The notes under the pieces are model-generated. The model had not been told where the DNA came from. It saw nothing but the letters and a program-made list of their open reading frames with translations, and searched no databases. From Geoglobus sp. (lineage in GTDB: Archaea; Halobacteriota; Archaeoglobi; Archaeoglobales; Archaeoglobaceae), in NCBI GenBank assembly GCA_027019885.1, contig JALUWC010000548.1, positions 1 through 5,523 on the forward strand: a stretch of 5,523 nt of DNA. The letters run 5' to 3'. A program made the position numbers and the translations under genes. The first letter of the stretch is position 1. Every line of letters begins with the position of its first letter. This document shows, one piece after another, positions 1 through 4,715 of this stretch.

Positions 1-2
1 AC

Positions 3-113
3 TGGCTGAATTCTCTTCCAGAGACAGCAAAACAAAGAGAACCATCAGAGATTCTCGCTATAGTCTTCATTGTGGAAACAGTGAAGGGAGGTGAGAGCAG
101 AAATGCCAGATGA
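3..113 (+). CDS. C-terminal end of an unrecognised protein (5' end outside window)
   Basis: The frame is open from the window edge to TGA at 111-113 and gives about 36 residues. They include a hydrophobic stretch, EILAIVFIVETV, followed by a polar tail ending GGESRNAR. I do not recognise the family. The next gene starts at 103, inside the last codons of this frame, so the stop and the new start overlap by 11 bases (ATGCCAGATGA). This is the usual arrangement of translationally coupled genes and is the main support for this frame being real. A second frame (from base 2) is also open until a TGA at 92-94, but it reads as low-quality, Ser/Arg-rich protein and lacks the coupling. The neighbourhood suggests a CRISPR-associated accessory gene, which is inference only. 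Confidence 0.45.
   Translation, partial: WLNSLPETAKQREPSEILAIVFIVETVKGGESRNAR
86..94 (+). promoter_or_regulatory. Strong Shine-Dalgarno for the 103-216 gene
   Basis: GGGAGGTGA matches the archaeal anti-SD complement GGAGGTGATC over eight consecutive bases and sits eight bases before the ATG at 103. This decides the start of the small gene and is the best reason for thinking it is translated. Confidence 0.6.
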
Positions 114-216
114 GGCAAAGAGGCTCGTCTTAAAGCCCGTGACCTATCTCCTCGCGTTCTACCTTGAGGAGAGAATCAGATACGTTCTGAAAAACAATTC
201 AGTTAGGAATAGCTAG
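103..216 (+). CDS. Small hypothetical protein, 37 aa
   Basis: ATG at 103 to TAG at 214-216. The product begins MPDEAKRLVLKPVTYLLAFY and continues with a charged, probably helical segment (LEERIRYVLKN). The middle (roughly residues 8-21) is hydrophobic and could be one amphipathic or membrane-associated helix followed by a basic helix. The family is not recognised. It is either a genuine small protein coupled to the upstream gene (11-base overlap, near-perfect SD) or the surviving N-terminus of a longer gene cut short at 214. I see no continuation of a similar frame downstream that would prove truncation. Its codons are less AT-rich than the DNA from 217 onward, so the boundary at about 216 may be the edge of an older operon. 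Confidence 0.5.
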   Translation: MPDEAKRLVLKPVTYLLAFYLEERIRYVLKNNSVRNS

Positions 217-243
217 TGGATAGTTGTGAGAGATGTTAATCTG

Positions 244-291
244 GACAACCGTATTTGAAACCCAAAGTGTGGTTGTGTCGTTTGGGTTGTC
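244..291 (+). repeat. Competing inverted repeats (two mutually exclusive hairpins)
   Basis: An inner stem pairs AACCCAAA (259-266) with TTTGGGTT (281-288) across a 14-base loop. An outer pair, GACAACC (244-250) with GGTTGTC (285-291), reuses part of the same right arm, so only one can form at a time. It lies upstream of the TATA-like box at 377-384 and could be an operator, an RNA structure, or chance in AT-rich DNA. The palindrome GAAATTTC follows at 293-300 and recurs at 334-341. Confidence 0.35.
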
Positions 292-376
292 TGAAATTTC
301 ATCAGAAACCCGAACTTTTTTAGAGCATCTTGAGAAATTTCCATGTAGAATAACTTGTATTTTCATTTCAATCAGA

Positions 377-384
377 TTATATAC
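377..384 (+). promoter_or_regulatory. Archaeal TATA box candidate for the 457-537 ORF and csx1
   Basis: TTATATAC resembles the archaeal TATA consensus (TTTATATA) and is preceded by the purine-rich AATCAGA, a possible BRE. Transcription would start about 25 bases downstream, near 403-410. That would give a leader of about 50 bases before the 26-codon ORF and about 130 before csx1. It is the best TATA-like match seen between the 103-216 gene and csx1. Confidence 0.4.
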
Positions 385-456
385 ACCGACTAGCCATCAC
401 TGCCATTAAATAGTGAGTTAAATTTTTTACCCCCATATGAAAAGAAAATTTTAAAA

Positions 457-537
457 ATGTATGGTTCGATAACTGAAAAGAGTGGCAAACTTGTACCAAC
501 CAAATTTGGTAAAAAACTGGTGGAGGTTGTAGTATAA
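457..537 (+). CDS. 26-codon ORF resembling a winged-helix C-terminus, abutting csx1
   Basis: ATG at 457 to TAA at 535-537, with the next base being the A of the csx1 ATG. The product includes ITEKSGKLVPTKFGKKLVEV, which has the look of the wing and last helix of a winged-helix DNA-binding domain (a polar hairpin, then T-x-x-G-K-K-L-V-E). The frame is open back to 394 with no better start codon and would add PPYEKKILKM just before the ATG, again fitting a wHTH helix. Two readings are possible. It could be the remnant of a CARF-wHTH regulator (Csa3-like) whose N-terminus has been lost, or a short leader peptide that couples translation to csx1. It shares csx1's frame, separated from it only by the TAA. 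The SD for csx1 lies inside it. Confidence 0.35.
   Translation: MYGSITEKSGKLVPTKFGKKLVEVVV
522..527 (+). promoter_or_regulatory. Shine-Dalgarno for csx1
   Basis: GGAGGT lies ten bases before the ATG at 538 and supports that start. It sits within the 457-537 ORF, so ribosomes finishing that ORF would expose or re-use it. Confidence 0.6.
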
Positions 538-1833
538 ATGATCCACATCTATCAGGTCTTAGGAAAGCTTGGAGATTATATCGACAAAACTTTTTTAATC
601 AACGGTCAAAAGTTTAAGACTTTTCTGAGTTCCGACGCGCTCAGGAGGTATCTTGAAAAAAGAGAAAAAGAAGTACGGATTACCTTTTTCATTCCCGAAA
701 GCCTGCTTGTAGCTAAGGAATTGCGGGACTATGAAAATTTTCTTTCAGAAAAAGGAATATCTGATTTTGAACTGGTCAAAATCCCCTCTGTTGGAGAATA
801 CAGTTCCGATGGTGAGCAGAGATTTTTTATTTCAAATGTGGATGCAATTATGGTTGCAATACTCCTCAAAATCGTTGAAGATCGCCCGGAAATATTCTAC
901 ATTGACATCTCTACCGGCCAGAACATCTATACAACACAACTTCTGGAAGCGGCAAGAAATTATTTACTTTACAGAAATTTGGAGACAATTTTGCAGAGTG
1001 AACAGGTTTATAAAGCTTATGTGTGTTTTGTCCCACCAATAACTCCTGATGTTCAGGTTTACAATGTTGAAATTGAAAATTTGATAGTAAATACCTCCTT
1101 CACTTTGCCCGACCTTGGTGCCAAGTATGTTGATAAAATTGAGTATTCTGAAATCCCAGTAGATGTAAAAAGAATACTTCAAAAAAGGATGAAAACACAG
1201 TTTAGATTCAAAAAGGATAGTGCTCTGAAAATTCTCCTGGAGGAGCTGAAAATTGCTTACAATGCTATAAAACTCAACATTCCTTTAACGTTTTATCAAA
1301 TCCTGAGTATGGAAACCGCCCCCGAGTCAGTAATTGGAGACTTCATAGAATACACTAAACGACTTTTGGATCCTGTATACAGGGAAAATTACTGCATCAG
1401 ATTACCAATAAATGCCAGACAAATTGTGAACACCTTACTTTCCATTTCTCTCTATAGCAGTATCAAAAAATTCAAACATACATTAACAGAACCTGAAATT
1501 GATGAAATAAGAACGAAATTCGGCGAAATTTATGGTAATCAGAAATTAGGGTTGAAATCTAACAATTATTTCTTGGACAGAGATTTGAGAAAGATAAAGG
1601 AGATCACTTCAAAGAATAAAAGTTGGTTATCTCGAAGGGGGGAATTGCTGGGGAAATTGAAATCCAAAGATCCCTTTACATACTCTCCTAAACCTTTTGA
1701 TGAAAGAAACTTCTTTGCTCACAGTGGGTTTTTGGACGATTGCACGATTGTATCAGATAATGATGGGAGGCTATATGTTAAATGGGTGGAAAAAGAGATT
1801 CCAAGAATAAAGAAAATTCTTATAAGGAATTGA
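538..1833 (+). CDS. csx1: Csx1 family CARF-HEPN ribonuclease (type III CRISPR effector)
   Basis: This 431-residue protein is the likely cytoplasmic effector of the cyclic-oligoadenylate (cOA) pathway. In the Csx1/Csm6 families, cOA made by Cas10 binds the CARF domain of a dimer and turns on non-specific RNA cutting by the HEPN domain. The N-terminal CARF-like Rossmann domain (about residues 1-170) carries the ligand-loop signature D123-I-S-T-G-Q-N129 after a hydrophobic strand (EIFYI). The C-terminal half is helical and ends with the HEPN catalytic motif R390-N-F-F-A-H395 (R-x4-H), followed by S-G. The length fits Csx1 of the MJ1666-like group. The start is supported by GGAGGT at 522-527. Both key motifs look intact, so the enzyme should be active. 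The coding sequence is clearly AT-rich, unlike the csm/cas6 operon. The csx3 gene on the same strand probably provides the off switch. Which ring size it senses (cA4 or cA6) cannot be read here. cA4 is inferred from the Csx3 neighbour. Confidence 0.9.
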   Translation: MIHIYQVLGKLGDYIDKTFLINGQKFKTFLSSDALRRYLEKREKEVRITFFIPESLLVAKELRDYENFLSEKGISDFELVKIPSVGEYSSDGEQRFFISNVDAIMVAILLKIVEDRPEIFYIDISTGQNIYTTQLLEAARNYLLYRNLETILQSEQVYKAYVCFVPPITPDVQVYNVEIENLIVNTSFTLPDLGAKYVDKIEYSEIPVDVKRILQKRMKTQFRFKKDSALKILLEELKIAYNAIKLNIPLTFYQILSMETAPESVIGDFIEYTKRLLDPVYRENYCIRLPINARQIVNTLLSISLYSSIKKFKHTLTEPEIDEIRTKFGEIYGNQKLGLKSNNYFLDRDLRKIKEITSKNKSWLSRRGELLGKLKSKDPFTYSPKPFDERNFFAHSGFLDDCTIVSDNDGRLYVKWVEKEIPRIKKILIRN

Positions 1834-1994
1834 AATATCCACAGAGTTGCATAAAAACAATCTCGGACTTTTAAGCTGCCAGTCGTCAATAAAATCTATC
1901 AAATGGGTGCATGCACTACTCATGAATGGGCATAAACACCTAAAATGAGATTAACAAAAACTATTAGTATTCTGGATTACCGTTTAACGTTAGT
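1834..1994 (+). other. Spacer between csx1 and the csx3 fusion gene
   Basis: These 161 bases contain no credible gene. They hold a perfect ten-base palindrome, GTGCATGCAC (1907-1916), and several AT-rich patches (AATAAAAT near 1890, CATAAACA near 1930, CTATTAGTA at about 1961-1969). The last would be at the right distance for a leaderless transcript starting at the ATG at 1995, but the match is poor. I see no convincing T-rich terminator for csx1 and no CRISPR repeat fragment. The spacing implies that csx3 may have its own promoter and not be strictly co-transcribed with csx1. Confidence 0.4.
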
Positions 1995-2894
1995 ATGCCC
2001 GCAATAGCTGTTTGCGGACCACCACATTCGGGAAAAAGCGTATTGATCTCTAAACTTTATGATTTCCTCAGAAATTATTCCATTTTCGTTCAGCGTGCCT
2101 GTCCTGATGGTGAAGGACAGTGGTCCGCAGAATCTGACCCGGAAATTGTTAAAAAAATCAGAAAAAAAGGTGAATTCGATTACGAATTCATAGAATCCCA
2201 AAATAAGTCTATTGAACGATTAAAAGAGTATTTTGATGTCGTTCTTGTCGATTTTGGCGGTCTCCCAACTCCAGACAAAGAGAGTTTGTTGGAAATTTGT
2301 GACTGTTACATCTTACTTGATAAAATGGATGATCTGCGAACAAGAGAGTGGAAAAGGATGCTGGAGAAACTCGAAAAAAGGCAGGGTCTTTACTGCATTG
2401 CGCACCTTATAACTAAAATGGAAGGAGAGCCGAGAATTATATCAAGTTCTGAAACTTTTAAAGCTATTTTGGTCAATATGGATCGGTCAGGTGTACCGTC
2501 TGATACTTTGTCTGTAATTTCACTATTTGCAGAATTTTTAAAAGAAAAATTCAAACTGGAGGTGATTTCATTGACAAAATTTAGCTGTAATGTCCTGGAT
2601 TATGGAGACTATTTATTTGTGGACGTATCCATAGGAGGCAACACTGTCATGTCGCCAGATGAACTGGGAGATCTTCTAAATACAGTAAGAAAAATTGTTG
2701 GAAGCAAATACTATGGGAAAGGTGTTGTGATTAGCGGTCGTCTGCCTGTATGGGCTCATTGTGCTCTAACTCATTTGTTCCATGCCAGTAAATTTGTAGC
2801 GCATTTTGACCCTCGATTTAAAGGTGGTGTAATTGTTTCAGCACACGATGGGATGTACAGGGTGGGCCAGATAATCCCTGTAGAGATCCGATGA
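1995..2894 (+). CDS. csx3: P-loop NTPase fused to Csx3/Crn3 ring nuclease domain
   Basis: This is a two-domain protein of 299 residues. Residues 1 to about 185 form a P-loop NTPase: Walker A G8-P-P-H-S-G-K14-S15 and a Walker B-like strand VVLVD86 followed by FGG. Between them lies the unusual stretch C36-P-D-G-E-G-Q-W43, which I recall as typical of NTPase domains joined to Csx3. Residues from about 193 to the end form the Csx3 domain. It contains GVVISGRLPVWAHC (243-256), then His263, FVAHFD272-P-R274. These align with the region around the catalytic His and Asp (about H60 and D69) of A. fulgidus Csx3 as I remember it. Csx3 (Crn3) is a Mn-dependent phosphodiesterase that linearises and cleaves cA4, ending Csx1 activation. 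The role of the NTPase part is unknown to me; fusions of Csx3 to a so-called AAA domain are known. No SD is visible before this ATG, and the in-frame TAG at 1965-1967 limits upstream extension. It converges with cas6, with 14 bp between the stop codons. Confidence 0.85.
   Translation: MPAIAVCGPPHSGKSVLISKLYDFLRNYSIFVQRACPDGEGQWSAESDPEIVKKIRKKGEFDYEFIESQNKSIERLKEYFDVVLVDFGGLPTPDKESLLEICDCYILLDKMDDLRTREWKRMLEKLEKRQGLYCIAHLITKMEGEPRIISSSETFKAILVNMDRSGVPSDTLSVISLFAEFLKEKFKLEVISLTKFSCNVLDYGDYLFVDVSIGGNTVMSPDELGDLLNTVRKIVGSKYYGKGVVISGRLPVWAHCALTHLFHASKFVAHFDPRFKGGVIVSAHDGMYRVGQIIPVEIR
2558..2573 (+). promoter_or_regulatory. Internal Shine-Dalgarno plus in-frame TTG at the Csx3 domain boundary
   Basis: GGAGGTGAT (2558-2566) is a perfect nine-base match to the archaeal SD consensus. 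It is followed by TTCA and then TTG at 2571-2573, which is codon 193 of the fusion gene and in frame. Eight bases separate the GGAGG core from the TTG. The site encodes LEVIS in the full-length protein, exactly at the linker between the NTPase and the Csx3 domain. Confidence 0.5.
2571..2894 (+). CDS. csx3: Candidate internally initiated stand-alone Csx3 (107 aa)
   Basis: Initiation at the TTG at 2571 would give MTKFSCNVLDYGDYLF... and a protein of 107 residues, close to the length of single-domain Csx3. The first residues (TKFSCNV) line up with the natural N-terminus of A. fulgidus Csx3 (MKFAVID, from memory), and the ligand and catalytic region is complete (His71, Asp80, Arg82 in this numbering). 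Single-domain Csx3 forms the dimers and tetramers needed for cA4 cleavage, so a free copy could work alone or assemble with the long form. It fully overlaps the long gene in the same frame and is proposed as a second product, not a separate locus. The alternative is that the SD is a leftover from two once-separate genes. Internal initiation yielding a small Cas subunit (Cas11 in some type I systems) is an established precedent. Confidence 0.4.
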   Translation: MTKFSCNVLDYGDYLFVDVSIGGNTVMSPDELGDLLNTVRKIVGSKYYGKGVVISGRLPVWAHCALTHLFHASKFVAHFDPRFKGGVIVSAHDGMYRVGQIIPVEIR

Positions 2895-2908
2895 TACCCT
2901 CTTAGGCG

Positions 2909-3706
2909 TCATCTGGTTGCCATATTGGATTGTAAGTTGCATTTAATAACTCCAAGTCCTGAGGTTCTCCCGCCGCCCACGTTTGAGTACTCTCCAAACC
3001 TCAGGAGTTTTGCCGTCATCCTGGCGTGCTGCTCCGAGTACAGGTCTGCGGGTATTGAGAAGTTCGCCCACCCAGTGAAACCGGCCGCCCACTTTCCCCT
3101 TTTCAGCAGAACCTTTTCGCTCTCTATCTTCAGCCCGGAAACTGCGATGCCTCCCTCATCAAGCCACGACCTGTAATCTGCCGGAACCTCCTCAATGAAC
3201 GCAGAATAGAGTCTCGCCAGACTTCTGAACATGAGCTCTGGCAGTGGCATGAGAACGAATCTGTAGCTGTTTGAGGGCATTCTGAAGTAGCACGGGGATA
3301 CGAATTCCACCCTGAATTTGCCGTTTAAGCTTTCGTCAAGAGATCCGGCGTCCACGTATCTGACCTTTACATTCCTGAGCGGGTTTTCCACGGCAGTGAA
3401 GTACACGCTGTCGGCCGAGATAAGGTAGTCCCTGAGCGCCTCCCCTATTTCGGGGACAAAGAAGGTGATGGAGAAGCTGTAGCCCATTCCCTTCTCAAGG
3501 CTGTTTACCGGCAGGCCGTCGAGCATCACGGGTGTGACGGAAAACGGAGCGATGCTCCTGCTCGAGTGCAACATTTCAGCAAATGCTCTGTCCATTCTGC
3601 CCAGTACCCAGTAAACAAAACCTCTGACAAAGGCTCCAGAATACATCCTGAACCTCTTGCTCTCCAGCGCTTCGAACTCAATCGTGACCCTGACAAAGTC
3701 AGTCAT
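2909..3706 (-). CDS. cas6: Cas6 CRISPR RNA endoribonuclease
   Basis: Cas6 (265 residues from this start) cuts pre-crRNA within each repeat to release crRNAs for the Csm complex. Family marks are an N-terminal RAMP fold (FVRVTIEFEA), then LH47SSRSIAPFSVTP, whose His sits where the catalytic His of Cas6 commonly lies before a P-F-x-x-(S/T)-P strand. Further marks are FVSPCYFRMPS and MPLPELMFRSL in the middle, GFTGWANFSI at 209-218, and the glycine-rich loop GEYSNVGGGRTSGLG at 238-252. A TTG at 3739 would add 11 residues, but the ATG at 3706 overlaps the csm5 stop by eight bases (ATGACTGA), as expected for translational coupling, so I prefer the ATG. There is no strong SD of its own. It is the last gene of the csm operon visible here and converges on the Csx3 gene. 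Substrate specificity, and whether it also serves other arrays, cannot be seen. Confidence 0.9.
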   Translation of the reverse strand: MTDFVRVTIEFEALESKRFRMYSGAFVRGFVYWVLGRMDRAFAEMLHSSRSIAPFSVTPVMLDGLPVNSLEKGMGYSFSITFFVPEIGEALRDYLISADSVYFTAVENPLRNVKVRYVDAGSLDESLNGKFRVEFVSPCYFRMPSNSYRFVLMPLPELMFRSLARLYSAFIEEVPADYRSWLDEGGIAVSGLKIESEKVLLKRGKWAAGFTGWANFSIPADLYSEQHARMTAKLLRFGEYSNVGGGRTSGLGVIKCNLQSNMATR

Positions 3707-4715
3707 GGATCGATACCCAGCCCAGAGGTTTACTGTCAAACGTAACTCTCCTGGTGAGAGGGAAGTTCCGATTCCTGCCGAGTCTGAGTTTTCTCCTCAT
3801 TCTTTCAAACTCTGGATGTGTTTTGAGCAGTGTTCCTATGGTTGATGAGTACCAGCCCGTCCCCCATCCGATCCTGAGAATCGTGCCTCTTGCCTTCAGC
3901 ACCCTTCTGAACTCCTGCTTTGCTTCTTCAGGATAGCTGCGGCTTGTCTCCACCCTCACAACCTCCTCGGCAAACTCCCTCGACGCATGGATTACGTCAT
4001 CAAGGTCCAGCCGCTGACCCAGATGGTTCAGCGTGAATCTATCAAAATCAACCGCAATTTCAGCTGTCTGTCCGCCATCTATGCATTCTGCAAGCACGCT
4101 GAAGCTCCTCATCCCCAGGAATTTTACTTGGTAAACGCTCCAGCTGTCGAAAAATGATGAGTCTCCAATTCTCAACGCTCTAAGAAGATCGTTTTTTGGG
4201 TCACCCTGCTTTGTGCCTTCCAGTGTGGTTCTCCTGAACACCTTTTCCTCGAGCTTATCGTCAAGCCTTCCCAAATCTTTCTTTTGGAGGTATCTTTCTT
4301 TCCCCAATTCGTATTTGATTTGGCGGATCGTCCATTCGAGAAGGCTTCTGTTCTCTTTAACTTCTTTCCAGAGGATTGCAGTCCTTATCGCACCCTTTAC
4401 TGACGATCCGGGAATGTAGGGTTTTCCACGGCTTTTTGTGTGCATCAGGATCTCTTTCTTTCTGGACGGACTTCCAATCAGAGAAACCTCGCGCATCTTT
4501 ATGTTTGACAGATCCCTGATGTAATCCCCTACAGAACCAACGCCACTGCCAATTTTTCTCGCAACCTCTACCGCATCAAGTCCCTTTCTCTCAATTTCTT
4601 CGAAAAATTTCATTGAGTCTATGAATACGACCCTGTCTCCTTTAACCACGAAATCGATGGCCGAGTATTTCTCCCCCGAACCTACGTGAGTGGGTGTGAG
4701 AACCTCAAGCCTCAT
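3699..4715 (-). CDS. csm5: Csm5, type III-A Csm complex RAMP subunit
   Basis: Csm5 caps the crRNA 3' end of the Csm interference complex and takes part in crRNA maturation. Recognition rests on several family blocks (numbered from the ATG): LTPTHVGSG (6-14) in the first strand and loop, YIPGSSVKGAIRTAIL (100-115), DPKNDLLRALRIGDS (about 172-186), the glycine-rich LRIGWGTGWYSSTIG (280-294), and the C-terminal FPLTRRVTF (318-326) followed by KPLGWV. The length (338) is normal and no block is missing. A TTG two codons earlier (4721) overlaps the SD, so the ATG at 4715 with GGTGAT five bases upstream is the better start. The start overlaps the end of csm4 by 11 bases and the stop overlaps the start of cas6 by eight, so the three genes form one tightly coupled operon. 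Base composition is clearly richer in GC than in csx1 and csx3. Confidence 0.95.
   Translation of the reverse strand: MRLEVLTPTHVGSGEKYSAIDFVVKGDRVVFIDSMKFFEEIERKGLDAVEVARKIGSGVGSVGDYIRDLSNIKMREVSLIGSPSRKKEILMHTKSRGKPYIPGSSVKGAIRTAILWKEVKENRSLLEWTIRQIKYELGKERYLQKKDLGRLDDKLEEKVFRRTTLEGTKQGDPKNDLLRALRIGDSSFFDSWSVYQVKFLGMRSFSVLAECIDGGQTAEIAVDFDRFTLNHLGQRLDLDDVIHASREFAEEVVRVETSRSYPEEAKQEFRRVLKARGTILRIGWGTGWYSSTIGTLLKTHPEFERMRRKLRLGRNRNFPLTRRVTFDSKPLGWVSIHD

Larger units (their letters stand above)
233..409 (+). pseudogene. Weak 58-codon ORF, possible gene remnant
   Basis: ATG at 233, preceded in frame by TGA at 227-229, to TAA at 407-409. The product begins MLIWTTVFETQSVVVSFG and has an alternating hydrophobic strand (VVVSFG) followed by a likely helix (SSETRTFLEHLEKF), a pattern that could be the first strand and helix of a CARF/Rossmann-type domain. 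The end (TPTSHHCH) looks like random reading. There is only a weak GTGAGAG before the start. It overlaps the frame that leads into the winged-helix-like tail at 457-537, but in a different reading frame and far too short for a CARF-wHTH protein. If real, it would be a decayed, internally deleted gene. I am not confident that it is coding. Confidence 0.2.

Noticed and set aside
1764..1810. GGGAGG followed by ATG at 1775 near the end of csx1
   Set aside because: The ATG is out of frame with csx1 and reads only about 11 codons before a stop. Not a gene.
1834..1994. Possible CRISPR repeat or degenerate repeat in the csx1-csx3 spacer
   Set aside because: No unit of repeat length recurs in this spacer or elsewhere in the window. 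Only the short palindrome at 1907-1916 stands out.
2634..2651. GGAGG (2634-2638) followed by an in-frame ATG at 2649 inside the Csx3 domain, a second possible internal start
   Set aside because: The SD match is only five bases with ten-base spacing, it encodes a normal IGG turn, and a product from here would lack the first strand of the Csx3 domain. The TTG at 2571 is far better.
3707..3739. Longer cas6 starting at the TTG at 3739
   Set aside because: It would add 11 residues with no family similarity and overlap csm5 by about 40 bases. The ATG at 3706 gives the normal coupled overlap and a standard Cas6 N-terminus.
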